Of a stretch of DNA of 64,000 nt, positions 7,980-16,552 are shown one piece after another (position 1 is the stretch's first letter; every line of letters begins with the position of its first letter). This stretch comes from Gemmatimonadota bacterium. Lineage in GTDB: Bacteria > Gemmatimonadota > Gemmatimonadetes > Gemmatimonadales > GWC2-71-9. The DNA lies in assembly GCA_016720805.1 (NCBI GenBank), contig JADKJZ010000001.1, forward strand, positions 372,001 to 436,000, written 5' to 3'. The notes under the pieces are model-generated. The model was not told where the DNA came from and searched no databases. It worked only from the letters and a program-made list of their open reading frames with translations. Position numbers and translations under genes: made by a program.

Positions 7980-9196
7980 ATCGGCCTGCGCTCCTCACCG
8001 GCGCCCTCGCGCTGATGTTCGTGGGGGCCCCACCGGCCCGCCTGCAGATCAACACCGCGCGGGGCGCCGTGAGCGTGCCGTTGACGCAGCTGGCGGGCGA
8101 GGGGCCGTTGGTGCCGCTCGCCGCGCTCGCGTCGGCGCTGGCCGGCCGCGTCGAAGGCCGTGATTGGGTCACCCTGACGGCAGGGCGCGCGAGCTACCGC
8201 TTCCTGGTGGGGACGACCGTCGTGCAGGATGGGACCGTGCTGCGCAATCTCCCCGCGGCGACGCGTCGCCGGAACGACACCGTCTTCGTGCCGCTGGCCT
8301 TTGTGGCCGATGTGCTGGCCGACCCCGCGCGGCGCGCGTGGACCTACTCGCCGCTGACGACCACCCTGGCGGAGCTCCCGGCCGGCACGCCGATCGTGAC
8401 CCGGCCCGCGCGTACCACGACCGGTGCCGAGGAACGCGCCCGCCTCCCCGACGGATTGCGCCCAGGGCATCAGGTCACCATCGACGCCGGCCATGGCGGC
8501 ACCGACGCCGGCAACCCGGGGCTTCAGTTTCCGCGCGGGATCCACGAGAAGGACGTGACACTCGCGGTGTCGCTCAAGCTGCGCGCCGAGCTCGAGCGGC
8601 GCGGCGTGCGCGTCACGATGACGCGTACCACCGACACGCTCATCAATCTCAACCATCGCGCGCCGCGGTACTGTGGCGGCAGCTGCGACCTCTTCGTGTC
8701 GGTGCACGTGAACTCCCTCGACAAGCGCCCCGGCTACGACCGCGTCCGCGGTTTCGAGACCTACTTCCTCGCCGACGCGAAGACCGCCGACGCGGCCCGC
8801 GTGGCCCGGATGGAGAACGACGCCATCCGCTTTGACCTGCCCGATACCGATGCCCCCGCGCTCGGCAAGCTCGACTTCATCATCAAGGACCTGCAGACCA
8901 ACGAGTTCCTGCGGGAATCGGCGCGCGCGTCGGAGCTGGTGCAGTCGCACATTCGCGAGGTGCACACCGGCCCCGATCGCGGCGTGAAGCAGGCCGGCTT
9001 CGCGGTGCTCGCCTCGGCGCGACGCCCCGCGATCCTGATCGAGCTCGGCTACAGCACCAACCCCGAGGACGGCAAGCTGATGTCGAGTCCGGACGGTCAG
9101 GCCGCGCTCGCCGATCGGATCGCCGACGCGATCGTCGCCTACCTGCGCGAATACGACCGCCGCACTGGCGACGCGCAGCGCGGGTTGGAAAAGTGA
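7976..9196 (+). CDS. N-acetylmuramoyl-L-alanine amidase
   Basis: Cleaves the amide bond between muramic acid and the stem peptide in the periplasm. A signal peptide (LLTGALALMFVG) covers residues 1-20. An AMIN/copper-amine-oxidase-N-like region extends to about residue 150. The Amidase_3 domain starts near residue 166 with the zinc ligand in VTIDAGHGGTDAG, followed by HEKDVTLAVSLKL with the catalytic glutamate, VSVHVNS, and the final ILIELGYSTNPEDG. The GTG at 7976 overlaps the smpB stop; the ATG at 7961 would add five residues ahead of the signal peptide. A TPR lipoprotein starts inside its stop codon, suggesting an envelope operon. Confidence 0.88.
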   Translation: MNRPALLTGALALMFVGAPPARLQINTARGAVSVPLTQLAGEGPLVPLAALASALAGRVEGRDWVTLTAGRASYRFLVGTTVVQDGTVLRNLPAATRRRNDTVFVPLAFVADVLADPARRAWTYSPLTTTLAELPAGTPIVTRPARTTTGAEERARLPDGLRPGHQVTIDAGHGGTDAGNPGLQFPRGIHEKDVTLAVSLKLRAELERRGVRVTMTRTTDTLINLNHRAPRYCGGSCDLFVSVHVNSLDKRPGYDRVRGFETYFLADAKTADAARVARMENDAIRFDLPDTDAPALGKLDFIIKDLQTNEFLRESARASELVQSHIREVHTGPDRGVKQAGFAVLASARRPAILIELGYSTNPEDGKLMSSPDGQAALADRIADAIVAYLREYDRRTGDAQRGLEK

Positions 9197-10545
9197 TGCG
9201 TCGCCTCCTGGTCGGCGTGGTACTGCTCAGTGGCTGCACCTGGTCGAACTCGCTCTACCAGGCGCGTCGTCTGGCGGCCGAGGGCGAGGCCGCGGCGCGC
9301 AACGGACAGGCGTTCGAGGCACAGCGCGCCTGGGACCTGGCGGGCGTCAAGGCCGACTCCGCCTATGCGCGCGCGCACGGCGTCGGGCGCGGCGCGGCAG
9401 AGGCGCTCTGGGTGCGCGGCCGCTCCGAAGCGCGGCGACCCGATTGCCCGGCCGCGATCGCGACCCTCGATCAGGCGCTGATCGCGCTGCCGAACGCACC
9501 ATGGCGTGAGGGGCTGCTGCTGGAGCTCGGCCGCTGCCGCGCGGCGATGGGTGACCCCTCCGCCGGGGCGCACTTCGCGGAACTGCTCCAGAGCCGTGAT
9601 CCCGCCCGGCGTCGAGAGGCGCACCTCCGCGCCGGTCATCTGGCCGTGCAGGAGCAGCGGTGGAACGAGGCGCTCACCCTGCTCGCCGGCGAGGACACGG
9701 CATCGGCACGCGTCGATCGCGCCGTCGCGCTGAGCGCGTTGGGCCGGACCGACGAGGCCCTCCAGGTGGTGGCGCCGCTGCTCCTCGTGGCCGACAGCAC
9801 CGTCGCCTGGGAACCGCTGGTCCGACACTTCGCCGCGCACAGCACCGCTGATGCCGATCGTTTCCTCGAACGACTCTCGGCGCAACCCACGGCCAATGAC
9901 GTGCGCCGCAGTGCCTGGCTGTTCGCCGCCATCGACGCGGGACTGCCAGTCGACCCGGTTGCCGCGGAGCGGCACTTCCAGTCGCTCGTGCGGTTGCCTG
10001 CGTCGCGGAGTGTGAACGAGGGTCGGCTCCGGATCGCCGAGTATCGCGTGGGGCAGGCCACTTCCATGCGTGGACTGCAGTCGGCGCTCGACGCCTTGGG
10101 CAATCTCGGCACCGGCAGTGGACTCGCCGCCGCGCGGATCGCGGAACTCCAGCGCATCGGCGGGCAGATGGTCGCGGAACACGACTCGCTGGTGGTGGGG
10201 AAGGGTGCCGGCGACCTCACGCTCTTCGCGCTGGCGGAGGTCGCCCGCGATTCGCTGCGGGCGCCGGCGCTGGCGTCGTCGCTCTGGTGGCAACTCGAGC
10301 AGGGGTGGCCGGCGTCGCCCTTCGTGCCGAAGGCGCTGATGGCGCGGATGGCGATCGTCCCCGATTCAACCGAGGCGTTGCGCGGCCGCCTGGTGGCGAT
10401 GACGGCGAGCCCCTACCTGGCCTTTGCGCGAGGGGAAAACGACCCGCGATTCGTGCAACTCGAAGACTCGCTCGGCGACTTCATCACCGCGCGGGCGCGA
10501 CGGCTCGCCGCCGCCGCGGCCGCCGCGCAGGCGGACAAGGAGTGA
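9196..10545 (+). CDS. TPR-like lipoprotein
   Basis: A 449-residue lipoprotein of unknown role. The N-terminus MRRLLVGVVLLSGC is a short lipoprotein signal with lipobox LSGC, so the protein is likely membrane-anchored on the periplasmic side. The body is Ala/Arg/Leu-rich helical repeats resembling degenerate TPRs (for example AEGEAAARNGQAFEAQRAWD), a protein-protein scaffold. It starts at an ATG overlapping the amidase stop and ends overlapping the pyrD start, so it is translated within the same unit. A link to the amidase is plausible by position only. Confidence 0.7.
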   Translation: MRRLLVGVVLLSGCTWSNSLYQARRLAAEGEAAARNGQAFEAQRAWDLAGVKADSAYARAHGVGRGAAEALWVRGRSEARRPDCPAAIATLDQALIALPNAPWREGLLLELGRCRAAMGDPSAGAHFAELLQSRDPARRREAHLRAGHLAVQEQRWNEALTLLAGEDTASARVDRAVALSALGRTDEALQVVAPLLLVADSTVAWEPLVRHFAAHSTADADRFLERLSAQPTANDVRRSAWLFAAIDAGLPVDPVAAERHFQSLVRLPASRSVNEGRLRIAEYRVGQATSMRGLQSALDALGNLGTGSGLAAARIAELQRIGGQMVAEHDSLVVGKGAGDLTLFALAEVARDSLRAPALASSLWWQLEQGWPASPFVPKALMARMAIVPDSTEALRGRLVAMTASPYLAFARGENDPRFVQLEDSLGDFITARARRLAAAAAAAQADKE

Positions 10546-11409
10546 GCGGACTCGCGCGTGAGGTCGCCGGCATCCGCTTCGCCAATCCGGTGCTGCTGGC
10601 CTCCGGGACGGCGGGATACGGCCGGGAATTGCTCGGCGTCGCCGACTTGTCGTGTCTTGGCGGGCTGGTGACCAAGGCGGTGTCGCTCGCGCCGCGGGCG
10701 TGGCAATGCCGCGCCACGCGTCGCCGAGTTCCACGGGGGGATGCTCAACTCGATCGGGCTCGCCAATCCCGGCGCCGATCAGGTTGCGCGCGACGAGCTG
10801 CCGTGGCTCCTCGCCAACGTGCGCGGGCCGCAGGTGCTGGTGAACGTCGTCGGCTTCACGATCGAGGAGTATGCCGAGGTCATTGCGCGGCTGGAGTCGG
10901 TCAATGGCCACGCCGGGTATGAACTCAACCTCTCCTGCCCCAACACCTCGGCGGGCGGCGTCGAGTTCGGTGCCGATCCCGACTCGGTCCGTGCGGTGGT
11001 CTCGCGATGCCGTGCGGCGACGACGCGCCCGCTCTTTGCGAAACTCTCGCCGGCGTTGCCCGACATCCCGTCGATCGCCGCGGTGGCCCACGACGCGGGT
11101 GCCGACGGCATCACGCTGGTGAACACGATGCCCGGGTACCTCTTCGACGGCGATGCGCCGCGGCTGGGGAACGGCTTCGGTGGGGTGAGTGGCCCGGCGC
11201 TCTTGCCGACCGGCGTGCTGGCGGTCAAGCGCACCGCCGCCCGACTTCCGGGCGTGCCGATCATCGGCGTGGGTGGCGTTCGATCGGCCGCTGAGGTGCG
11301 GGATTATTTGCGTGCCGGGGCGACGCTGGTCGCCATCGGCACGGCCGGGCTCGCCGACCCTCGGTGCCCGGAACGGATCGTCAGAGCATTGGAGCAGCAC
11401 GGTGGCTGA
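10542..11409 (+). CDS. pyrD: Dihydroorotate dehydrogenase, frameshifted
   Basis: Fourth step of UMP synthesis, oxidation of dihydroorotate to orotate on FMN. The first part reads from the GTG at 10542 (AGIRFANPVLLASGTAGYG ... LVTKAVSLAPRA). The rest, from the block GGMLNSIGLANPG to the stop at 11409, is in another frame. A single extra T at about 10701 explains the shift: removing it gives the expected block APRAGNAAPRVAEFHGG. The second part has NLSCPNTSAGG with the class 1B cysteine, KLSPALPD and IIGVGGVRSA. The class 1B form normally works with PyrK, which is not seen here. pyrF overlaps the stop by 8 bp. Because the gene is normally required and everything else is intact, a sequence error is the likely cause. 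Confidence 0.88.
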
Positions 11410-12085
11410 GCTCATTGTCGCATTGGATCTTCCTGACGCCCCCACGGCGGTGGCGCTGCTCGATCTCCTGCCGGACCGCTGTCCGGTCAAGGTGGGGTCG
11501 GTGCTGATGACCCGGGCGGGGAGCGGCTTCGTGCGCTCCCTGGTGGCGAACGGCCATCCGGTCTTCCTGGACCTGAAGTGGCACGACATCCCCAACACGG
11601 TGCGTGGCGCCGTCGAGGCCGCCCTCGACCTCGGCGTCTCGATGGTCACCGTCCATGCGCTCGGCGGGCCGGCGATGATCGAGGCGGCCGCCAAGGCCGC
11701 CGGCGACCGCCTCAGCGTCGTCGCGGTGACGGTCCTGACCTCGCACACCCCGGCGGAGTTCGCGGCCGTGACGGGGCGCCCGGGGGTCGTCGCGGGCGAT
11801 GAGGCGGCCCGGCTGGCCACCATGGCGATGGCGGCCGGGGCGGATGGCGTGGTCTGCTCGGCCGAGGAGCTGGCGGCCGTGGTGCCGGCGGTGCGAGGGG
11901 GCCGAGTGGTGGTCCCGGGGATCCGCCGGGCCGAGGATGCCGTGGGGGATCAGGCCCGGATCGCGACGCCGGAGGCAGCGCTGGCCGGGGGGGCGACCGA
12001 CCTGGTGGTGGGGCGACCAATCACCTCGGCGGCGGACCCGGCGGCCGCGTATCTTGCCTTTCGACAAGTGTTTGCGGCAAAATGA
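11402..12085 (+). CDS. pyrF: Orotidine 5'-phosphate decarboxylase
   Basis: Last step of UMP synthesis, decarboxylation of OMP. The protein is 227 residues. The catalytic array DLKWHDIPNTV lies near residue 57 and gives the D-x-K-x2-D set. VALDLPD at the N-terminus and VVPGIRRAED with VVGRPITSA at the C-terminus bind phosphate. The GTG at 11402 lies within the end of pyrD, so translation is probably coupled. The gap to the ribosomal alpha operon is 77 bp and contains a separate promoter. Confidence 0.93.
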   Translation: MAELIVALDLPDAPTAVALLDLLPDRCPVKVGSVLMTRAGSGFVRSLVANGHPVFLDLKWHDIPNTVRGAVEAALDLGVSMVTVHALGGPAMIEAAAKAAGDRLSVVAVTVLTSHTPAEFAAVTGRPGVVAGDEAARLATMAMAAGADGVVCSAEELAAVVPAVRGGRVVVPGIRRAEDAVGDQARIATPEAALAGGATDLVVGRPITSAADPAAAYLAFRQVFAAK

Positions 12086-12094
12086 TGCACGGGG

Positions 12095-12123
12095 TTGCGT
12101 GTCGCTGATCCCGCCGGTATCTT
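12095..12123 (+). promoter_or_regulatory. Promoter of the alpha ribosomal operon
   Basis: TTGCGT at 12095-12100 and TATCTT at 12118-12123 are 17 bp apart, 39 bp upstream of the rpmJ start, with GGAG at 12152-12155 as ribosome site. It allows the ribosomal genes to be transcribed independently of pyrDF. Confidence 0.6.
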
Positions 12124-12162
12124 GTCGTGCTGTCCCGCAACCCTAGGGTCCGGAGTTCAATC

Positions 12163-12279
12163 GTGAAGGTTCGTTCGAGCGTGAAGCCGATTTGCGAGAG
12201 CTGTCGGGTGGTGAAGCGTCGGGGCGTGACGCGCATCATCTGCAAGCGCACCCCCAAGCACAAGCAGCGGCAGGGATAA
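12163..12279 (+). CDS. rpmJ: 50S ribosomal protein L36
   Basis: A 38-residue protein of the large subunit, starting at GTG (VKVRSSVKPICESC). It is the zinc-binding form, with ligands C-x2-C ... C-x4-H (CESC and CKRTPKH). The length and the lysine-rich tail KHKQRQG are standard. It is the first gene of the alpha operon, one base before rpsM, which is the usual position. GGAG lies 7 bases ahead of the start. Confidence 0.96.
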   Translation: MKVRSSVKPICESCRVVKRRGVTRIICKRTPKHKQRQG

Positions 12280-12280
12280 C

Positions 12281-12661
12281 ATGGCGCGTATTGCTGGTGT
12301 AGACCTTCCGCGCGAGAAGCGCGTCGAAATCGGTCTGACGTACATCTTCGGGATCGGCAAGGTGACGAGCAAGAAGCTCCTCGCCGAGACCGGGATCTCG
12401 CCTGACACCCGTGTGCGTGACCTGTCGGAGGCCGAAGTCGGCCGTCTGCGGCAGATCATCGAACGGACCGTGAAGACCGAGGGCGCGCTGCGCACCGAGG
12501 TCGCGATGAACATCAAGCGGCTGATGGACATCGGCAGTTACCGGGGCATCCGCCACCGGCGGGGGCTGCCGGTTCGCGGTCAGCGCACCCATACCAACGC
12601 CCGGACGAAGAAGGGCCCGCGTCGGGCCATCGCCGGCAAGAAGAAGGCGACGAAGAAGTAA
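12281..12661 (+). CDS. rpsM: 30S ribosomal protein S13
   Basis: Head protein of the small subunit, contacting L5 and the tRNAs. It is 126 residues, with ARIAGVDLPREKRVEIGLTY at the N-terminus, the helix-two-turn-helix core FGIGKVTSKKLL, and GIRHRRGLPVRGQRT followed by a lysine-rich tail. The order rpmJ-rpsM-rpsK-rpsD-rpoA-rplQ is the conserved alpha operon. The stop directly abuts the rpsK ATG, so the two are likely translationally coupled. Confidence 0.97.
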   Translation: MARIAGVDLPREKRVEIGLTYIFGIGKVTSKKLLAETGISPDTRVRDLSEAEVGRLRQIIERTVKTEGALRTEVAMNIKRLMDIGSYRGIRHRRGLPVRGQRTHTNARTKKGPRRAIAGKKKATKK

Positions 12662-13063
12662 ATGACCGCACCCACTACTGCACCTCGGTCGGGCGCCAAG
12701 CGCTCGAAGAAGATTGTCGAGTCGGAGGGGATGGTCCACATCTCCGCGACCTTCAACAACGTGTTGATCACCATCACGGACCTGCGCGGCAACACGATCG
12801 CGTGGGGCACCGCCGGCAAGGCGGGGTTCAAGGGCTCGAAGAAGTCCACCCCGTTCGCCGCCACGGTGGCCTCCGAGAACTGCGCCCGCGAGGCGCTGAA
12901 TCTCGGACTCCGCAAGGTGCACGTCCGCGTCCAGGGTCCCGGGAGCGGTCGCGAGTCGGCCATTCAGGCCCTCGCGTCGGTCGGTCTCAAGGTGGCGTCG
13001 ATTCGCGACGTGACCCCGATTCCCCACAATGGGTGCCGTCCGCCCAAGAAGCGGCGGGTCTGA
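12662..13063 (+). CDS. rpsK: 30S ribosomal protein S11
   Basis: Platform protein of the small subunit near the mRNA exit. It is 133 residues. An N-terminal Ala/Thr-rich extension precedes the conserved core GMVHISATFNNVLITITDLR. The signature VRVQGPGSGRESAIQAL and the C-terminal DVTPIPHNGCRPPKKRRV are intact. It starts directly at the rpsM stop and lies 3 bp ahead of rpsD. Confidence 0.97.
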   Translation: MTAPTTAPRSGAKRSKKIVESEGMVHISATFNNVLITITDLRGNTIAWGTAGKAGFKGSKKSTPFAATVASENCAREALNLGLRKVHVRVQGPGSGRESAIQALASVGLKVASIRDVTPIPHNGCRPPKKRRV

Positions 13064-13066
13064 GCC

Positions 13067-13702
13067 ATGGCACGATATACTGGACCGGCCTGCCGTCTGT
13101 GCCGTCGCGAAGGGACCAAGCTGTTCCTCAAGGGGACCCGCTGCCTCACCGAGAAGTGCGCCGTCGAGCGCCGGGCGTATCCGCCGGGCCAGCACGGCCA
13201 GAACGCCGGGCGTGGCCGCAAGACGTCCGAGTACGCCAAGCAGCTGCGTGAGAAGCAGAAGGTGAAGCGGATGTATGGGCTCACGGAGACCCAGTTCCGC
13301 ACCATCTACACGCGCGCCTCGCACCTGCCGGGCGTCAAGGGCACCAACCTGCTGGTGGCGCTCGAGACCCGCCTGGACAACATCGTGTACCGGATGGGCT
13401 TCGCCTCGTCCCGTCGCGCGGCGCGTCAGCTCGTCCGTCACGGCCACGTGGAAGTGAACGGGCGCAAGCTCGACATCCCGAGCTACAAGGTGCTGCCGGG
13501 CCAGGAAGTCCGTGTCGCACCGGCCGATCGCGAGTTGCTCGCGGTCAAGGTGGCCCAGGATGCCGCGTCGCGTGGCGCCATGGTTTCCTGGCTCTCGGTG
13601 GATGCCGAGAAGGCCGCCGGCCGACTCCTCGAACTGCCCACCCGCGACGCCATTCCGGTGAACGCGACGGAGCAGTTGATCGTCGAGCTCTACTCGAAGT
13701 AA
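13067..13702 (+). CDS. rpsD: 30S ribosomal protein S4
   Basis: Primary 16S rRNA-binding and assembly protein. It is 211 residues. The N-terminal region carries CRLCRREGTKLFLKGTRC with a further cysteine in EKCAVERR, the zinc-binding (C+) form. The S4 RNA-binding domain covers about residues 100-160 (LDNIVYRMGFASSRRAARQL, VRHGHVEVNG). The C-terminal ELYSK is usual. In many bacteria S4 represses its own operon; no leader structure of that kind could be recognised here. Confidence 0.97.
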   Translation: MARYTGPACRLCRREGTKLFLKGTRCLTEKCAVERRAYPPGQHGQNAGRGRKTSEYAKQLREKQKVKRMYGLTETQFRTIYTRASHLPGVKGTNLLVALETRLDNIVYRMGFASSRRAARQLVRHGHVEVNGRKLDIPSYKVLPGQEVRVAPADRELLAVKVAQDAASRGAMVSWLSVDAEKAAGRLLELPTRDAIPVNATEQLIVELYSK

Positions 13703-13721
13703 GAAGGGGAACACGCGGCCG

Positions 13722-14786
13722 ATGAGCATTGACCTGACTGGTTTGGTCCGCCCGCACGTCGTCGAGATGACGAAGCGCGAGGACAACCCGAACGTGGCGG
13801 AGTTCCGCCTCCAGCCGCTCGAGCGCGGCTTCGGGCACACGATCGGCAACTCGCTGCGCCGGCTGCTGCTGTCGTCGCTGCGCGGCAGCGCGGTCTGGGG
13901 CTTCCGCCTCGACGGCGTGGTCCACGAGCATCAGACGGTGCAGGGTGTCCTGGAAGACGTGCACCAGATCGTGCAGCGCCTCAAGGCGCTCACCCTGGTC
14001 CTCGATCCGTCCGTCGACGAGTCGATCCTGCGCATCGTCGCGCAGGGCCCCGGCCCGGTCTACGCCCGCGACATCCAGTCGACCGGCCACGCGACGATCC
14101 ACCACCCGGATCAGCTGCTCTTCACGGTGCAGGAAGATCGCGAGATCAACTGCGAGCTCTACGTGAACAAGGGCCGCGGCTACGTCGAGTCCGAGATGCA
14201 CCCGACCGATCGCTCGTTCCCGGTCGACCTCGTCCGCATCGACGCGATCTACAACCCGGTCCGTCGTGCCAACTTCACCGTCGCGGAAACCCGCGTCGGG
14301 CAGCGCACCGACTACGATCGCTTGACCCTCTCGGTCGAGACCAACGGCACCATCTCCCCGGAAGACGCGCTGGCCTACGCCGCCGCCCTCGCCCAGGAGC
14401 ATTTCCGCTACTTCGTCGAGTTCGGCAAGGTGCCGGTGCACATCGCGCCGGCGTCGGATACTCCGGCCCCGGTCAGCTCGCCGGCGCCGACCGGTCTTGC
14501 CGCCTCGCTGGCGCGCTCGATCGATGACCTCGGCCTCTCGGTCCGGTCGCTCAACTCGCTCAAGAATTCCTCGATCCGCACCCTCAAGGAGCTGGTCGAG
14601 CAGACGCCGAAGACCCTGGACGATGTGAAGAACATCGGCGACAAGGCGATCCACGAGATCGCCGAAATGTTGCAGAAGGAAGGGCTCAAGTTCGGCATGA
14701 AGTTCGACGAGGTCGACGGCGACCTCCGGATCACCGATCACGGTTCGCTCCCGGCCATTCCGGCCGCCAGCGGCGAGGAAGCGTAA
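13722..14786 (+). CDS. rpoA: RNA polymerase alpha subunit
   Basis: Scaffold of RNA polymerase assembly; its C-terminal domain contacts UP elements and activators. It is 354 residues, somewhat longer than the typical 310-330. The N-terminal domain has LERGFGHTIGNSLRRLLLSS, and the dimer and beta-binding regions are intact. An Ala/Pro-rich linker (about residues 240-262) leads to the C-terminal domain with DDLGLSVRSLNSLKN and KNIGDKAIHEI. The last 25 residues form an acidic tail beyond the usual end. It follows rpsD by 19 bp and precedes rplQ by 3 bp. Confidence 0.97.
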   Translation: MSIDLTGLVRPHVVEMTKREDNPNVAEFRLQPLERGFGHTIGNSLRRLLLSSLRGSAVWGFRLDGVVHEHQTVQGVLEDVHQIVQRLKALTLVLDPSVDESILRIVAQGPGPVYARDIQSTGHATIHHPDQLLFTVQEDREINCELYVNKGRGYVESEMHPTDRSFPVDLVRIDAIYNPVRRANFTVAETRVGQRTDYDRLTLSVETNGTISPEDALAYAAALAQEHFRYFVEFGKVPVHIAPASDTPAPVSSPAPTGLAASLARSIDDLGLSVRSLNSLKNSSIRTLKELVEQTPKTLDDVKNIGDKAIHEIAEMLQKEGLKFGMKFDEVDGDLRITDHGSLPAIPAASGEEA

Positions 14787-14789
14787 GCA

Positions 14790-15146
14790 ATGCGGCACAA
14801 CACGAAGGGACGGGCGCTGTCGCGGACGTCCAGCCACAAGCGGGCGATGATGCGCAACATGGCGGCCTCCCTGTTCGAGCACGAGGGCATCACCACCACC
14901 GTTGCCAAGGCGAAGGAGATCCGGCCGTACGCCGAGAAGCTCATCACCCTGGCGCGCCGTGGCGACCTCCACGCCATCCGGCAGGTCGAGCAGAAGATCC
15001 CGAACAAGACGCTGCTCACCAAGCTGTTCAAGGAAATCGGTCCGCGCTTCGCGGCGCGTCCGGGCGGCTACACCCGCATCCTCAAGCTCGGGCATCGCCC
15101 CGGCGACGGCGCCGAGATGGCGCGGATCGAGCTCGTCGGCGAGTGA
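14790..15146 (+). CDS. rplQ: 50S ribosomal protein L17
   Basis: Large-subunit protein near the peptide exit tunnel. It is 118 residues and begins MRHNTKGRALSRTSSHKRAM, a clear L17 start. The block FEHEGITTTVAKAKEIRPYAEKLI, seen from residue 29, is diagnostic, and GGYTRILKLGHRPGDGA closes the domain. It is the last gene of the alpha operon; a hairpin with a T tract follows 32 bp later. Confidence 0.97.
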   Translation: MRHNTKGRALSRTSSHKRAMMRNMAASLFEHEGITTTVAKAKEIRPYAEKLITLARRGDLHAIRQVEQKIPNKTLLTKLFKEIGPRFAARPGGYTRILKLGHRPGDGAEMARIELVGE

Positions 15147-15178
15147 TGGCTCCGTGTTCTGCTCCGGCCGTTGGACAG

Positions 15179-15203
15179 AAGGGGACCCTCGGGTCCCCTT
15201 TTT
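15179..15203 (+). terminator. Rho-independent terminator of the alpha operon
   Basis: AAGGGGACC pairs with GGTCCCCTT around the loop CTCG, followed by TTT to give a run of five T. It lies 32 bp after the rplQ stop and is the clearest intrinsic terminator in the window. Confidence 0.9.
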
Positions 15204-15229
15204 CCGTCCGCGGCCGTCCGGACAAGCCA

Positions 15230-15262
15230 AACGGGTGGCACCCGTGAAGGGCGCCACCCGTT
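15230..15262 (-). terminator. Hairpin terminator of rpmB
   Basis: AACGGGTGGC and GCCACCCGTT form a perfect 10-bp stem around a 13-base loop, 22 bp past the rpmB stop when read on the minus strand. The trailing T tract is short (TTGG), so termination may be partial. Confidence 0.65.
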
Positions 15263-15284
15263 GATCACTCCGGGAGCAGAACGG

Positions 15285-15494
15285 TCAGGCCGCGACAGCG
15301 ACCTTGGTGGCCTTGGCCACCTTCCCGCTCTTCATGCACTTGGTACAGACCTTCACCCGGCGCGGCGAACCGTCCACCAGGACGCGGACCGTCTGGAGGT
15401 TCGGGTACCAGCGGCGCTTCCGCCGGTTGTTCGCATGGCTGACATGGTTGCCGGTAGTCGGCCCCTTGTCGCAGATGGTGCAGACGCGCGCCAT
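15285..15494 (-). CDS. rpmB: 50S ribosomal protein L28
   Basis: A 69-residue large-subunit protein. The start MARVCTICDKGP is preferred over the longer frame from 15596, which adds 34 unrelated residues. It is the zinc form, with CTIC near the N-terminus and CTKC at about residue 50. The core GNHVSHANNRRKRRWYPNLQ is typical. It is transcribed alone, opposite to the alpha operon, from a promoter at 15573-15545. Confidence 0.95.
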   Translation of the reverse strand: MARVCTICDKGPTTGNHVSHANNRRKRRWYPNLQTVRVLVDGSPRRVKVCTKCMKSGKVAKATKVAVAA

Positions 15495-15544
15495 GATATC
15501 CTCGTTTGCGGCGGTCCAGAAAGACGGAACTCCAATAGCCCCCA

Positions 15545-15573
15545 AATCTATGGGATGGGGGCCGGTCTGACAA
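15545..15573 (-). promoter_or_regulatory. Promoter of rpmB
   Basis: On the minus strand TTGTCA (15573-15568) and TAGATT (15550-15545) are 17 bp apart, 50 bp upstream of the rpmB ATG. It lies in the divergent gap to gmd. Confidence 0.55.
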
Positions 15574-15589
15574 CTCCCCGGAGCACACA

Positions 15590-16552
15590 ATGCCAAAGGC
15601 CCTGATTACGGGCATCACTGGCCAGGATGGGTCCTACCTGGCCGAGTTCCTTCTGGCCAAGGGGTACGAGGTCTTTGGGGTGGTCCGGCGGACCTCCCAT
15701 CACTCGTACGAGCGGATCGACCACCTGATCCCGCGGGTCCAGATCGTGGCAGCCGACCTCCTCGATCAGCACTCGTTGACGATGGTCATGCAAGAGGTCC
15801 AGCCGGACGAGGTGTACAACCTCGCGGCCCAGTCGTTCGTGCCGACCTCGTTCACGCAGCCCGTGCTCACCGGCGAGTTCACGGCCCTCGGCGTGACCCG
15901 CATCCTCGAGGCGGTGCGCCTCGCCGCGCCGAAGGCACGCTTCTATCAGGCGTCGTCGTCGGAAATGTTCGGCAAGGTGCAGGAGACGCCGCAGCACGAG
16001 GCAACGCCGTTCTATCCGCGCTCGCCCTACGGCGTGGCCAAGCTCTACGGCCACTGGATCACGGTGAACTACCGCGAGTCGTACGGCCTGTATGCGGTGA
16101 GCGGGATTCTCTTCAATCACGAATCACCGCGGCGTGGCATCGAGTTCGTCACGCGCAAGGTGACGGATGGCGTGGCGCGCATCGCGCTCGGCCTCGCGAC
16201 CGAACTCAAGATGGGGAACCTCGAGGCGCGTCGCGACTGGGGCTATGCCGGCGACTACGTCGACGCGATGTGGCGGATGCTGCAGCTGGACCAGCCCGCC
16301 GACTTCGTGATCGGCACGGGCCAGACGCATTCGGTGGAAGACCTGGTGCGCGTGGCGTTCGAGCGCGTCGGGCTCGATTGGCGAAAGTACGTCACCATCG
16401 ATCCGCGCTTCTATCGCCCGGCGGAAGTGGACCTGCTGCTCGCCGATCCCCGCAAGGCCAAGGACGAGCTCGGCTGGTCGCCCACCGTCTCCTTCGAGGG
16501 ATTGATTCACATGATGGTCGACGCCGACCTCGCGCGGCTGCGCCCGGCGTGA
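15590..16552 (+). CDS. gmd: GDP-mannose 4,6-dehydratase
   Basis: Converts GDP-mannose to GDP-4-keto-6-deoxymannose, the precursor of GDP-fucose, GDP-rhamnose and related sugars. It is a 320-residue extended SDR. The NAD(P) loop is TGITGQDGSYLAEFL at residues 7-21. The active site has SSSEMFGKVQETPQ and the YGVAKLYGHWI tyrosine-lysine pair. The block NHESPRRGIEFVTRKVT is diagnostic for Gmd. GGAG precedes the ATG by about 7 bases. The next gene, overlapping its stop, is a broken NAD-dependent reductase that would use its product. Confidence 0.94.
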   Translation: MPKALITGITGQDGSYLAEFLLAKGYEVFGVVRRTSHHSYERIDHLIPRVQIVAADLLDQHSLTMVMQEVQPDEVYNLAAQSFVPTSFTQPVLTGEFTALGVTRILEAVRLAAPKARFYQASSSEMFGKVQETPQHEATPFYPRSPYGVAKLYGHWITVNYRESYGLYAVSGILFNHESPRRGIEFVTRKVTDGVARIALGLATELKMGNLEARRDWGYAGDYVDAMWRMLQLDQPADFVIGTGQTHSVEDLVRVAFERVGLDWRKYVTIDPRFYRPAEVDLLLADPRKAKDELGWSPTVSFEGLIHMMVDADLARLRPA

